Shown piece by piece: positions 50,356 to 59,606 of a DNA stretch of 64,000 nucleotides. Numbering within the stretch: position 1 is the stretch's first letter; every line of letters begins with the position of its first letter. The DNA is taken from contig NZ_JANHDJ010000005.1 of the NCBI RefSeq assembly GCF_024494645.1, positions 124,001-188,000 on the forward strand, read 5' to 3'. The notes under the pieces are model-generated. The model saw only the letters and a program-made list of their open reading frames with translations, made no database searches and was not told the origin of the DNA. A program made the position numbers and the translations under genes. This DNA is from Halohasta litorea (lineage in GTDB: Archaea > Halobacteriota > Halobacteria > Halobacteriales > Haloferacaceae).

Positions 50356-51732
50356 TTAGAACGGCGAGAGGCTGCCGACAATCCACTGTGCCGGTGGCTC
50401 CTCGAAGGGCCACTGGCCACAGGTCGACTTATAAAGAGTGCCTCCGGTTTCCTGCTCGAAGAACTGCTGTTTGAGTCCCAACCGGTAGTGACACTGTTCG
50501 GGCTGGAGTTTCTCCCAGTAGATCGTCTCCATCGACGGCCACCCCTCGGGGTCTTCGGGCAGCGAGTCGTATTTCGGGACCTCCCATTCGTCGTGTTCGG
50601 CTTCGACCGCGTTCTGCAGCGGTGGGTCGGGAGAATCCGCAACGACCCACGCGAGGTTCCAGTAGCCGCTTGTCACGACCAACAAGAGGACACAGCCAGC
50701 AATCACCGACCGCCGGGAAGGCGTCGAGCCATAGGAGACCAACAACCCAACACCCAACGCGAGGAAGACGAAAAACAGGACGAGTTCGATCGCACCCTGA
50801 AACTCCAAGAACAGTTGGTAGCTGTAGATCACGCCGCCAGCAGCCACCCACCAGTATTCGGTGTAGTCGTCGGCGATGGCCTGGCCCCAGCCGTAGACCG
50901 CAAACGGGAGGATCAACACGCCGTAGCCGATCTGGATGACAAACATGAGTAGCCGACTGACTACAGTGTAGTTCTCGACGCCATAGATCGGTGCGAGGAC
51001 GGCCTCGACGAACAGCGGTATCGTGTGGCCCTGTAGTACGAACGGAGCCACCGTGAGGACGGTCACGGTGAGCCCGCCGCCGATCGCCCGCCACATCCCA
51101 TCGAAGCCGTTGCGCTGGAGGCTCATCCCGACGACGAGCAGGGCGATCGGTGCGCCGAGCTGCCAGAAGCCAGCCGCGGCCGCGCCCGCCGCACCCGCGA
51201 GAAACGGCCGGTCGTCGACCGCCAACAGCAGCGCGCCGACACCACAGAGGAAAACGAAATACTTCGGTCGGATTCCGGCGTAGGGAAACGAGTACACCGA
51301 AGTCAGGATGAACATCGTCAGGCCAGCGACGACGCTGGCAAAGCCGTCGTCGGTCAATCGGTGGGTCAGCACACCGACGAGCGTGATCCCGGCGACGATG
51401 GTGCCGACGGCGACGATCACGCTGAGGACGTGCAACACTGCCATATTGCCGAACGACAGCGCCGCCAGCACCACCGTCACGAAGTAGATCAGCGGCGGTT
51501 TGAGGTCCCAGATGTCGACGTAGAGGTCCGCGCCGTTGAGGATCGACCACCCCGCATGCTGGAACAGCGCCGAATCCTTGTTCACATAGAAGGGGTTCTC
51601 CGCAAACATGAGGACGGTTGCCACCGAGACCAGCAGCGTCGAGCCGACTAACAGGATCCGAAACCAGTGGGTGTCGACCTGCTCGTAGAGCGCCGCCTGA
51701 CTCCGGAGCACCGTCGCAGCGTACTCTCGCAT
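50356..51732 (-). CDS. GT-C-type glycosyltransferase, probable dolichyl-phosphate-sugar user
   Basis: The 458-residue protein has about 10-11 predicted membrane helices and an external loop after helix 1 with NKDSALFQHAGW and LYVDIWDLKPPLIYF. The conserved acidic residues there are typical of GT39/GT-C enzymes that take sugars from dolichyl phosphate. A final hydrophilic region of about 90 residues faces the outside. It lies 149 bp upstream of the polyprenyl-phosphate glycosyltransferase gene on the same strand, so one product may supply the other's donor (inference). Confidence 0.8.
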   Translation of the reverse strand: MREYAATVLRSQAALYEQVDTHWFRILLVGSTLLVSVATVLMFAENPFYVNKDSALFQHAGWSILNGADLYVDIWDLKPPLIYFVTVVLAALSFGNMAVLHVLSVIVAVGTIVAGITLVGVLTHRLTDDGFASVVAGLTMFILTSVYSFPYAGIRPKYFVFLCGVGALLLAVDDRPFLAGAAGAAAAGFWQLGAPIALLVVGMSLQRNGFDGMWRAIGGGLTVTVLTVAPFVLQGHTIPLFVEAVLAPIYGVENYTVVSRLLMFVIQIGYGVLILPFAVYGWGQAIADDYTEYWWVAAGGVIYSYQLFLEFQGAIELVLFFVFLALGVGLLVSYGSTPSRRSVIAGCVLLLVVTSGYWNLAWVVADSPDPPLQNAVEAEHDEWEVPKYDSLPEDPEGWPSMETIYWEKLQPEQCHYRLGLKQQFFEQETGGTLYKSTCGQWPFEEPPAQWIVGSLSPF

Positions 51733-51772
51733 CTCTGCGTTGGTTTCTGCGAGCCGACAGTTAAACCTGTTT

Positions 51773-52729
51773 TCAGCGGTTCCGACTGACCGGGAAGCTC
51801 GTTACGGTTGGATTCTCGTTGAACCGCTCCAGGATGCGCTCGTACAACTCGTTTCTGACGCGCGTGCCGCGCCGTGGGTGGACGACGTACCGGAGTCGGA
51901 GTTCGACCCACGACTCGGCCTGGACGATGTTGACAGTCGGTCGGTCGGTGACTTCGAGTTCGACCGGCGTCTCGGCGAGTCGCTCGCGGAAGTCGGCGAT
52001 GCGGTCGACCATCTCCTCGCCGATCACCTCGTCGGCCTCTTCGATCATCACCGATGAAGCCACGTCGAGATCCGTCTCGTAGGAGACCTGGATCGCCAGC
52101 TCGTTCCAGACGTACTCCGAGCCACCGCCGCCGAAGTTGGTGACTTCCGAGTCCAACACCGTGCTGTTCGGGACGGTGACGACGCGACCCGAAGGCTGGT
52201 TCGTCGAGACCAGCTCGCCGCCGATCTCCCAGATCGTCGTCACGAGGAAGTCGACCTCGATCACATCCCCTTTGGTCTCGCCGATCCGAACCCGGTCGCC
52301 GACGCCGTAGGGGCGTTTGGTCATGATGTAGAACCACCCCAATAGCGACAGCAGCGGTTGTTGGAGTGCGAAGGTGATCGCAAATCCGACCACACCCAGC
52401 GACAGCAGGACGCCGACCCACTGGTCGGTGAGCACGCCAAGCAGGGCGACGATCCCCACCGCACCGAACACGAGCCGGAGCACATTCCGGATGTCGTGGG
52501 CCCGTCGCTTGGTCGCCGTTCGCAGGAGCACGCCCACGACGAGCGTATGGAGTCCCCAGAGGCCGACGAGGACCGCCACGGCGAACAGGCCCTTGGTGAG
52601 GACCTCCAGGGTCGGAACCCCACCGATTGTCGAGGGCCCGAACGAGGGCTCGACAGTCGAAACGATCGCTCCGGCAGCTGCGAGCAGCAGCGCTCCACCG
52701 ACCGCTAGCAAGCCGACGAATCGGTTCAC
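51773..52729 (-). CDS. MscS-family mechanosensitive channel
   Basis: A 318-residue protein with about four membrane helices. The pore-lining helix contains LSLGVVGFAITFALQQPLLS. The MscS beta domain follows (PYGVGDRVRIGETKGDVIEV and VTVPNSTVLDSEVTNF) with a C-terminal alpha/beta part. It opens on membrane tension to release solutes during osmotic downshift, useful for a halophile. The gene is monocistronic between two membrane-protein genes. Confidence 0.92.
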   Translation of the reverse strand: MNRFVGLLAVGGALLLAAAGAIVSTVEPSFGPSTIGGVPTLEVLTKGLFAVAVLVGLWGLHTLVVGVLLRTATKRRAHDIRNVLRLVFGAVGIVALLGVLTDQWVGVLLSLGVVGFAITFALQQPLLSLLGWFYIMTKRPYGVGDRVRIGETKGDVIEVDFLVTTIWEIGGELVSTNQPSGRVVTVPNSTVLDSEVTNFGGGGSEYVWNELAIQVSYETDLDVASSVMIEEADEVIGEEMVDRIADFRERLAETPVELEVTDRPTVNIVQAESWVELRLRYVVHPRRGTRVRNELYERILERFNENPTVTSFPVSRNR

Positions 52730-52768
52730 AGTTCAACGAGTCGACCGACTGATAAAACGGTTTACCCG

Positions 52769-53641
52769 CTACTCGCACTCGGTCGACGAAACGGTCCCGA
52801 TCTGCCGGTATCGGACGACGGCGTATATTACCGCGACTGCCGCGAGCGCGATATAAAAGCCGAACATCGCATCTCCGGCCGGATAGCCCGACTCTCGGGC
52901 CGTTGCGGCGAGGTAGACGAGACCGGCGACCGCCGGTGGCACCCCCACGTACCGCCACCAGGTCGGCTGCCACGCGTCGGCAGCTCGGGAGGCCGTCGCA
53001 TCCAGGAACAGTCCGATGAACGCGACCGCCGAACAGACAAACAGGCCGACAGCGCTCAGAAACGAGAGGCCGAACCCGAAGGCGTCGGGATGGGGCCACA
53101 ACAGGATCGCCAGCCACACCGGCCCGACGACGGCATAGAGGACAACGGGAATCCACCACCGCGAGTCGGTCGGCTGGCCGTCGTCATCGATCGACTCGTA
53201 TCTCCGATCAGGGTCGATGCGTTGGAGCAGCCAGTCGGTTCCGAGAGCCGCGAGGACGCTGACGACGACCGAGAGACCCACCCCGAGGACGGTGAAAACC
53301 GGGGCCAACACGAGGATGATTCCACGGGTCCCGGACGCCGTGGCGATCGCCCCGAACGACGGCACGCCGAAGACGATCAGTGCCGCGAGGCCGCCGGTCA
53401 GCCCGGTCCAGATCCCGGCCCGCTTGGTAGCGGTCGACCGGCCGTGATAGTAGGCACCGACGACCACGCCAGCGACGAGAACCGCGAGTCCGTCGAACTG
53501 GCCGCCGGTCGCCGCCGCCTCGCCCGACAGCGAGCCCCATGACAGCAGCAGCGAGACCGGAACCGAGGCGAGACCGACCGCGATCGCGACGCGAAGGGAG
53601 TCGTCGGTCGCCTCGGCTGCGAGTCGGGTACGTCTCGACAC
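52769..53641 (-). CDS. Seven-to-eight-helix membrane protein of unknown function
   Basis: The 290-residue protein has an N-terminal hydrophobic domain (residues about 15-140) resembling the small DUF5518-like haloarchaeal membrane modules, and a second hydrophobic part (about 160-285). A hydrophilic segment around residues 143-160 (DPDRRYESIDDDGQPTDSRW) separates them. No catalytic or transport motif is visible. It follows the MscS gene upstream on the same strand, with 39 bp between them. Confidence 0.72.
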   Translation of the reverse strand: MSRRTRLAAEATDDSLRVAIAVGLASVPVSLLLSWGSLSGEAAATGGQFDGLAVLVAGVVVGAYYHGRSTATKRAGIWTGLTGGLAALIVFGVPSFGAIATASGTRGIILVLAPVFTVLGVGLSVVVSVLAALGTDWLLQRIDPDRRYESIDDDGQPTDSRWWIPVVLYAVVGPVWLAILLWPHPDAFGFGLSFLSAVGLFVCSAVAFIGLFLDATASRAADAWQPTWWRYVGVPPAVAGLVYLAATARESGYPAGDAMFGFYIALAAVAVIYAVVRYRQIGTVSSTECE

Positions 53642-53713
53642 GTGGTGTTCTCTGGGGCCGTCTCACTTATATCTCCAGGAGCGGTTTCGGAGCGTGAACC
53701 GCCACGGTCTGGC

Positions 53714-55045
53714 TCACTCGAACTCGCCGAGCGACGACTGGCCCTCGCGGTGGCGATCGTCGTCGGCTGCCGACTCGGCCCCTCCCTCGGCTTCGAGCCA
53801 GTCGGTGAGCCGGCTCTCACCGTCGACGCGTTCGACTGACTCGGTGTCGGTCGCAGTCGAGTTGGTAGTTCCCGCAGCCGACTCGAAGCCATCGAGCCGG
53901 GCCTGCTCTTGGCCGTGGAAATCGAGATTCGATACTCGGACACCAAGCTTCCGGACCCGCTCGTCGGCGAACTCTTCGAGGAGATCCAGCGCGACTGACT
54001 CGACCAGTTCGGGGTCCTCAACCGGCCCCGACAGCGAGGAGGCCCGCGTGTTCACGTCGAATGGTGGGGTGACGACCTTGATGCCGATGGTGCGGTACAT
54101 CGCCCCGCGGCTCTGTGCGCGGGCGGCCACGTCGGCCGCCAGCGCGCTCACCCGATCGCGTTTGGTATCCATCTCGGCGGTCGCCTCGGTGAACGCTGAC
54201 TCCCGCGAGAGGCTCTTGGGTTTGCCGGTGGGTGTCACCTCGCGGTCGTCCTCGCCGCGGGCGCGAGCGTGGAGTTCGCGGCCGCGCTGGCCGAAGCGAG
54301 CTTCGAGGGCCGACACGTCGGCCGTCCCCAACTCACCGGCGGTTTCGATTCCCAGCTCGCCGAGTTCGCCGGCCGTGACGGGGCCGACACCGTGGATCTC
54401 GTCGACCGGCAGCGGATCGAGAAACGCGGCAACCTCGTCGGGCGGGACGACCGTGAGGCCGTCGGGTTTGTCGAAATCGCTGGCGATCTTCGCGGTCGAC
54501 ATGTTCGGTGCGACGCCGACGCTCGCCGGAACGCCGACCGTCCGGCTAATCTGCTGTTTGATATGGCGACCGTACCCCTCCGCAATCGTGCGCTCGCCAC
54601 CGTCGACGCGGTCCCAACTGGTCCGGTCGGTCACGTCCAGATAGGCCTCGTCGATGCTGACTTCTCGCAGTGTTTCGGCGTGCTCCTGGAGGATCGCCTT
54701 GACATCGGCCGCGATCTCCTTATAAAAGTCGAGATCGACCGGCCGGTAGAATCCGACTGGACCGTCGTGGTCGGCGGGAGCGTCTTCGGCCCGCGGGAGC
54801 GCATCGAGGGCCTGGCCGATCGCCTGGGCGCTCTCGACGCCGTGCTCGCGGGCCTCGTAGCTGGCGGTGGCGACCGCGCCGTGGCCCTCGCCCGGCTCGT
54901 ACCCCATCCCGACGACCAGCGGTTCGCCTTGTAAATCCGGCTCGCGCAGCCGCTCACAGGAGGCATAAAAGCAGTCCATATCGACATGGAGGATAATGCG
55001 GTCCTCGGCGTCGACCGTGGCTCCCGGCAACTGCGGGCCGTCCAT
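53714..55045 (-). CDS. dinB: DNA polymerase IV/Y-family (DinB)
   Basis: The 443-residue translesion polymerase has IILHVDMDCFYASCERLREP at residues 18-37 and the catalytic VSIDEAYLDVTD at about 128-139, giving the three metal-binding carboxylates. YGRHIKQQISRTVGVPASVG and the fingers' NMSTAKIASDFDKPDG follow, then helix-hairpin-helix and little-finger regions. After about residue 365 there is an acidic flexible tail, and the last eight residues QSSLGEFE resemble a PCNA-interacting (PIP) peptide. It bypasses damaged templates. Confidence 0.93.
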   Translation of the reverse strand: MDGPQLPGATVDAEDRIILHVDMDCFYASCERLREPDLQGEPLVVGMGYEPGEGHGAVATASYEAREHGVESAQAIGQALDALPRAEDAPADHDGPVGFYRPVDLDFYKEIAADVKAILQEHAETLREVSIDEAYLDVTDRTSWDRVDGGERTIAEGYGRHIKQQISRTVGVPASVGVAPNMSTAKIASDFDKPDGLTVVPPDEVAAFLDPLPVDEIHGVGPVTAGELGELGIETAGELGTADVSALEARFGQRGRELHARARGEDDREVTPTGKPKSLSRESAFTEATAEMDTKRDRVSALAADVAARAQSRGAMYRTIGIKVVTPPFDVNTRASSLSGPVEDPELVESVALDLLEEFADERVRKLGVRVSNLDFHGQEQARLDGFESAAGTTNSTATDTESVERVDGESRLTDWLEAEGGAESAADDDRHREGQSSLGEFE

Positions 55046-55184
55046 ACCCGGCGTTAGCAGTCAGCAACTATGACTGTTGGCCATCGAACCGACTCTCTCA
55101 ACAATCCCGTTGTGAGACAATACGAGTTCTGCAGGTTCCGACAGGGTGAGACTTATCAGGATATCAGTTGCCTGATGAGGTGTG

Positions 55185-55634
55185 ATGTCCCTCCAACAGC
55201 GACTCCCGATATCCGAGAGGAGTATCCGGTCGATCGCCATCAGCGTCGGGATCAGTCTCCTGTATACTGCGATCGTGTTGGGCTACAGTGTCCATCCCGC
55301 GACGGACATCTCGGTCTCCGGGACGCTCTGGCACGCAGTCGGCTTGTTTTCGGTGATGGCCTTCGGAACTGTCGGCGTTCCGCTCTTGGTGTGGCTGCGC
55401 TATGGGATTCGAAGCCCAGGCGTTCTGTTGGCGGTTATCCTGCTGTTCTGGCACGTACTGGTCGCGTTCCCACCACTGGGGAGTGGGCAGGGAGACTCCC
55501 CGGGGTTCTTTTTCGTATTCGCCTGGATGCCGTTCTATCTCGTCGCCTATGGACTGCTTGCCGGTGGGGAGTACTGGGTTCGGAGACGGACTCACTCACA
55601 ACCCACGGAACATAACGGGATATGGATCACGTAG
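55185..55634 (+). CDS. Small four-helix membrane protein
   Basis: A 149-residue protein with four predicted helices (about residues 15-37, 45-72, 75-100 and 108-130) and basic C-terminus. A GTG codon directly precedes the ATG at 55185, which I use because a TATA-like CTTAT lies about 31 nt upstream. There is no motif that suggests a function. The gene stands alone next to the permease genes on the same strand. Confidence 0.65.
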   Translation: MSLQQRLPISERSIRSIAISVGISLLYTAIVLGYSVHPATDISVSGTLWHAVGLFSVMAFGTVGVPLLVWLRYGIRSPGVLLAVILLFWHVLVAFPPLGSGQGDSPGFFFVFAWMPFYLVAYGLLAGGEYWVRRRTHSQPTEHNGIWIT

Positions 55635-55643
55635 CGGCCAAAT

Positions 55644-55649
55644 ATTTAA
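55644..55649 (+). promoter_or_regulatory. TATA-like box upstream of the leader mini-ORF
   Basis: ATTTAA is centred about 28 nt before the ATG at 55675. This predicts a transcript that starts directly at the 23-residue leader ORF rather than at the permease gene. Confidence 0.45.
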
Positions 55650-55674
55650 CACGAAACCGAAACGACAGCCACCA

Positions 55675-55746
55675 ATGAACGGCGTCGACGAGGAGACGGC
55701 CCCCACAGCCAATATAACTCGACACGCGGCGCTCGTGTGGCGATGA
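55675..55746 (+). CDS. 23-residue leader peptide, coupled to the permease
   Basis: The peptide [20 protein letters not shown] ends VWR, then stop TGA at 55744-55746. Its stop overlaps the permease ATG by 4 bp (ATGA), so translation of the peptide should feed into the permease gene. The TATA-like box 28 nt upstream predicts that the mRNA starts at this ATG. The peptide is hydrophilic, with no membrane helix. It may act as a leader that regulates permease translation, or only as a translational entry point. Its size puts it below usual gene-calling limits. Confidence 0.5.
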   Translation: MNGVDEETAPTANITRHAALVWR

Positions 55747-57197
55747 GCGACGACCAGCCAGCCCCACCCGAAACGCCGCAGGCCGACTCCCACGCCGACC
55801 CCGCAGTCGACATCGGCGAGACGACCGACGAGACGACCATCACCGAAGAGGGATCCGAGCTCGAACGCACCATCGGCCTCAGCGGTGGCCTCACGATCGG
55901 CATCGGGACGATGATCGGCGCGGGCATCTTCGTGTTTCCTGGACTAGCGGCGGGCAACGCTGGCCCTGCCGCGGCGGTCTCCTTCGGGATCGGCGCGATC
56001 GTCGCGCTGCTTGTCGCCCTGCCGACCGCCGAGTTGGCCACCGCGATGCCGAAAAGCGGCGGCGGCTACTACTTCATCTCCCGCGGGATGGGATCGCTGT
56101 TCGGCGCGGTCGTCGGCCTCAGTCTCTGGCTCGGGTTGGTCTTCGCCACCGCCTTTTATTTGGTCGGCTTCGGCGAGTACGCACTGGCCGTCCTCGTCGA
56201 GATCGGCCTGCCGCGGCCGCCCGACCTCGGCCCGCTGAGTCTCGTCGCCGTCCTCGGTGTCCTCTGTGGGGTCGCCCTGACGGCGCTGAGCGTCGGCGGC
56301 ACCGAGAACACGACGAAACTTCAGAACGCGATCGTCAGCCTGCTGCTCGGGATTCTGGCGGTCTTTCTCACCGTCGGCATCGTCGACGCCCTCGGCTTCC
56401 TCGGCGCGGAGACGACGCCCGAGGAGTTCACTCCCTTCGGCATCGGACCGGTGTTGTCGACCGCGGCGCTCGTCTTTACCTCCTATTTGGGGTTCGCCCA
56501 GATCGCCACCGTCGCCGGGGAGATGAAGGAACCGAGCCGGAATCTGCCGCTGGCGATGGTGGGGTCGGTGATCGTCGTCGGCGTGCTGTACGTGGTGACG
56601 ATCTTCGTTGCGACCAGTGCTTTCGGGAGCCGGGAGTTGGGCCAGCTCGGCGAGACCGCCATCGTCGAGGTCGCCCGCTCGTATCTCGGCCTGCCGGGGG
56701 CGATCGCCATCCTGATCGCGGGGCTGTTTGCCACCGTCTCGTCGGCCAACGCCTCGATTCTGAGTGCCTCCCGTGCCCTCTACGCCGTCAGTCGAGATAC
56801 ACTGGTCCCGAAGGAGGTCAGTCGGGTGAACCTCCGGTACGGAACGCCCCACCTCGCGCTCGCACTCGTCGGCGGACCCACAGTGCTGCTCGTCGGTACC
56901 GGCCAGACCGAACTGCTGGCCGAGGTCGCCTCGTTTCTCCACCTCATTATGTACGGGCTGATCTGTGTGACGCTGATCGTCCTCCGTCGACAGTCCCCCG
57001 AGTGGTACACGCCCACCTTTCAGACGCCGGGGTATCCCGTCGTCCCGGCGGTCGGTGGCGCGGCGAGCATCGCCATGATCGCCTTTATGCAGCCGACCTC
57101 GCAGGTGGTCGGGCTGTTCGTCATGATCGGCGCGGTGGGGTGGTACTTCTTGTATGCCCGTGATGTACGCCTCAAGGGAGGTGAGATGGATGAGTAA
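55743..57197 (+). CDS. APC-family amino-acid permease
   Basis: The 484-residue protein has 12 predicted membrane helices. The first helix carries [20 protein letters not shown] (about residues 52-71), the amino-acid/polyamine permease signature. A hydrophilic, acidic N-terminal stretch of 45 residues precedes it. Substrate specificity cannot be read from the sequence. I start at ATG 55743, which overlaps the 23-residue leader ORF stop. A GTG at 55737 is also possible. The stop overlaps the following Usp-like gene by 8 bp, so all three reading frames form one transcript. Confidence 0.92.
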   Translation: MSDDQPAPPETPQADSHADPAVDIGETTDETTITEEGSELERTIGLSGGLTIGIGTMIGAGIFVFPGLAAGNAGPAAAVSFGIGAIVALLVALPTAELATAMPKSGGGYYFISRGMGSLFGAVVGLSLWLGLVFATAFYLVGFGEYALAVLVEIGLPRPPDLGPLSLVAVLGVLCGVALTALSVGGTENTTKLQNAIVSLLLGILAVFLTVGIVDALGFLGAETTPEEFTPFGIGPVLSTAALVFTSYLGFAQIATVAGEMKEPSRNLPLAMVGSVIVVGVLYVVTIFVATSAFGSRELGQLGETAIVEVARSYLGLPGAIAILIAGLFATVSSANASILSASRALYAVSRDTLVPKEVSRVNLRYGTPHLALALVGGPTVLLVGTGQTELLAEVASFLHLIMYGLICVTLIVLRRQSPEWYTPTFQTPGYPVVPAVGGAASIAMIAFMQPTSQVVGLFVMIGAVGWYFLYARDVRLKGGEMDE

Positions 57198-57909
57198 CGC
57201 GACGAGCGTGTTGGTGCCGGTTGCAGCCTTACAGGGCGAGGCGCTCTCGGAGGCGCTGGTCGAGGTGCTGTCGAGCGTCGAGGTCACCTTGCTCGGCTAC
57301 CACGAGATCCCCGACCAGACGGCGACCGAGCAGGCCCACGACCAGTTCAACGAGCAGATGCAGCGCAAACTCGACGAGTACGTCGAGCTCTTTGCGGCCC
57401 ACGGCGGCACGGTCACACCGCGGACGGTGTTCACCCACGACGCTCCGGAGACGTTCAAACGGATCGCCATCGAGGAAGATATCGGTGCGATCCTCGTGAC
57501 CAACCCGGCCCCGGCCATCGACCGGGTCCTCGTACCGATCCGAGGCCCAGTGAACCTCGATCCGATCCTCACGATGACCGCGGCCCTCAGCGTCGACCCG
57601 GAGATCGTGCTGTTCCATGCAGCACCGAGCGACGAAACGCGAGCCGACGGCGAGGAACTCCTCTCGACGGCCGCCGCCCAGCTGGAAGCCGCTGGCGTCG
57701 ACCCCGACCGGATCGACCGCCAACTCGCCGTCAGCGACACGCCGATCCGGGCGATCAGCGACGCGGCGACCGATACCGGCTTGGTCGTCATCGGCGAGAA
57801 AGAGCCCTCGGTCGTCGACATCATCTTCGGCGATGCGGCCGACCGGATCGCCGAGGCCGCGGCCTCGCCGGTGTTAGTCGTTCGTACCGACCGCTCCGAC
57901 GAGGACTGA
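57190..57909 (+). CDS. Usp-domain pair protein, permease-linked (copy 1)
   Basis: The 239-residue protein has two Usp-like domains (about residues 1-115 and 116-235). The first begins [20 protein letters not shown], the second [20 protein letters not shown]. Neither has the G-x2-G-x9-G-S ATP-binding signature: the second ends [20 protein letters not shown]. It therefore belongs to the non-ATP-binding Usp class. It overlaps the permease stop by 8 bp and may regulate that transporter (inference). A close paralogue lies 105 bp downstream. Confidence 0.88.
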   Translation: MSNATSVLVPVAALQGEALSEALVEVLSSVEVTLLGYHEIPDQTATEQAHDQFNEQMQRKLDEYVELFAAHGGTVTPRTVFTHDAPETFKRIAIEEDIGAILVTNPAPAIDRVLVPIRGPVNLDPILTMTAALSVDPEIVLFHAAPSDETRADGEELLSTAAAQLEAAGVDPDRIDRQLAVSDTPIRAISDAATDTGLVVIGEKEPSVVDIIFGDAADRIAEAAASPVLVVRTDRSDED

Positions 57910-58014
57910 TTGCTGGCCATCCGATCCCGTCGCTCACGCCGAACGGTTCGGCCGACTCTACGGAATTCCGGCTTGTGAGACGCTTCTTGTGGCTGGCGAC
58001 CGTCGTGCAGCGGT

Positions 58015-58740
58015 ATGGGAGCCTCGACCGCCGTTCTGGTGCCCGTGGCCGCCCTGCAAGGCGAGTCGCTCTCGGAGGCCGTCGTCGACCTGCTGTCGAG
58101 CGTCGAGGTCGTGCTGCTCGGCTACCACGAAGTCCCCGACCAGACCGCACTCGAACAGGCCCGCGACCAGTACGGCGAGCGACTCCGCCGGACGCTGTCG
58201 GCGTACGCCTCGCTGTTCGAGCCCAATGCCGAGCGCGTCGCCACCCGGACCGTGTTTACCCATGATGTCCAGGACACCATCGAACGCATCGCCATCGAGG
58301 AAGCAACAACGGCAATCTTGCTACCAAACCCCGCGCCAGTCATCAAGCGCGTCCTGGTTCCGATCCGCGGGCCGGTGAATCTCGACCAGCTCACGACGAC
58401 GACCGCCGAGGTCGTCGACGGCACCGACAGCGAGGTCCTCTTGTTCCACGCCGCCAAGAGCGAGGCGGACCGAGAGACCGGCGAGGAACTATTGTCGACT
58501 GCCGCCGACCAACTGGAGACGGCAGGCGTCGACCGTGATCGAATCGAGACCCAGCTCCGGGTGACACGGTCGCCGCTGCGAGCGATCACGACCGCAGCCG
58601 AGGATAGCGAGTTCGTCATCATCGGCGAGCGGAAACCCTCGCTGGCCGACCACATCTTCGGCGATGTGGCCGATCGGCTGGCCGCCTCGACCGCCGGACC
58701 CGTGCTGGTAGTCCGGAAGCTCCGCTCAGCGGATAGCTAA
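58015..58740 (+). CDS. Usp-domain pair protein, permease-linked (copy 2)
   Basis: A 241-residue paralogue of the preceding gene. It shares the opening [20 protein letters not shown], the second-domain start [20 protein letters not shown] and the ending GERKPSLADHIFGDVADRLA. It too lacks the ATP-binding glycine signature. The gene is separated from copy 1 by 105 bp without an obvious strong promoter, so it may be on the same transcript. The pair looks like a tandem duplication. Confidence 0.87.
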   Translation: MGASTAVLVPVAALQGESLSEAVVDLLSSVEVVLLGYHEVPDQTALEQARDQYGERLRRTLSAYASLFEPNAERVATRTVFTHDVQDTIERIAIEEATTAILLPNPAPVIKRVLVPIRGPVNLDQLTTTTAEVVDGTDSEVLLFHAAKSEADRETGEELLSTAADQLETAGVDRDRIETQLRVTRSPLRAITTAAEDSEFVIIGERKPSLADHIFGDVADRLAASTAGPVLVVRKLRSADS

Positions 58741-58763
58741 TAAACAAAAGGTGGCGGTCGCGT

Positions 58764-59606
58764 CTACAGCTCGTCTTCGAAGTCTTCGAGCGCGTAGACG
58801 GTGCCAGCGTTGCGGCGGTCGAGCGTCTCGTTGGCGAGTAGCCAGTAGACGACCGACAGCGCCCGCCGACCCTTGTTGTTCGTCGGGATGACGAGGTCGA
58901 CGTTGCTGACCTGATTGTTGGAGTCACACATCGCAATCACCGGGATACCGACCGTGATCGCCTCTTTGACCGCTTGGGCGTCGCCGATCGGGTCGGTGAC
59001 GACCACGACGTCGGGCTCGATGTAGCCCGCGTAGTCGGGGTTCGTCAGCGTGCCGGGGATGAATCGGCCGGTGCGAGCGCGTGCGCCGATCGCGTCGGCG
59101 AACTTCTCGGCGGGGAACCGACCGTACTGCCGCGAGGAGGTGACAAGCACCTGCTCGGGGTCGTAGCCCGCGAGGAAGTCCGCAGCCGTGCGGATGCGGC
59201 TGTCGGTCTGGCTCACATCGAGGACATAGAGCCCGTCGTCACGGACGCGGTGGATGAACCGCTCCATGTCCTGGGTCTTCTGCTGGGTCCCGATGTGGAC
59301 ACCCGCGCCGAGGTAGTCCTCGACCGGGATGAGGAGGTCGGCCTCGTCGTCCGGCATCACGTCGTCGTCGAACGGTGAGGCGTCTTCTTCCTCCGCTTCC
59401 TCGGCGTCAGCGTCGGCCTCGGCTGCCTCGTCGGCGGTCTCGGGGTCGGCGTCTGCCTCGGTTGCTGGTTCGTCCTCGGTGGCTGCCTCGTCGACAGACT
59501 CCTCGGCGTCCGGTTCGGCTTCGACAGGCTCGTCGTCGACTGGGGCCTCGTCGGCCGCGTCGGGCTCGTCCTGTGTCTCTACGGTTTCGGTGTCGTTGTC
59601 GCTCAT
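58764..59606 (-). CDS. rps2: 30S ribosomal protein S2
   Basis: The 280-residue protein starts with an N-terminal extension of about 90 residues that is almost only Glu, Asp, Ala and Thr. The conserved S2 core begins at [20 protein letters not shown] and continues with [20 protein letters not shown] and [20 protein letters not shown]. The acidic extension is common in haloarchaeal S2 and varies in length. The gene overlaps eno by 4 bp (ATGA) at the end of the ribosomal-RNA polymerase-enolase operon. Confidence 0.95.
   Translation of the reverse strand: MSDNDTETVETQDEPDAADEAPVDDEPVEAEPDAEESVDEAATEDEPATEADADPETADEAAEADADAEEAEEEDASPFDDDVMPDDEADLLIPVEDYLGAGVHIGTQQKTQDMERFIHRVRDDGLYVLDVSQTDSRIRTAADFLAGYDPEQVLVTSSRQYGRFPAEKFADAIGARARTGRFIPGTLTNPDYAGYIEPDVVVVTDPIGDAQAVKEAITVGIPVIAMCDSNNQVSNVDLVIPTNNKGRRALSVVYWLLANETLDRRNAGTVYALEDFEDEL

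Noticed and set aside
55944-57287. Antisense frame of about 447 codons opposite the permease
   Set aside because: Same reason: Asp/Arg/Gln-rich shadow of a membrane protein.
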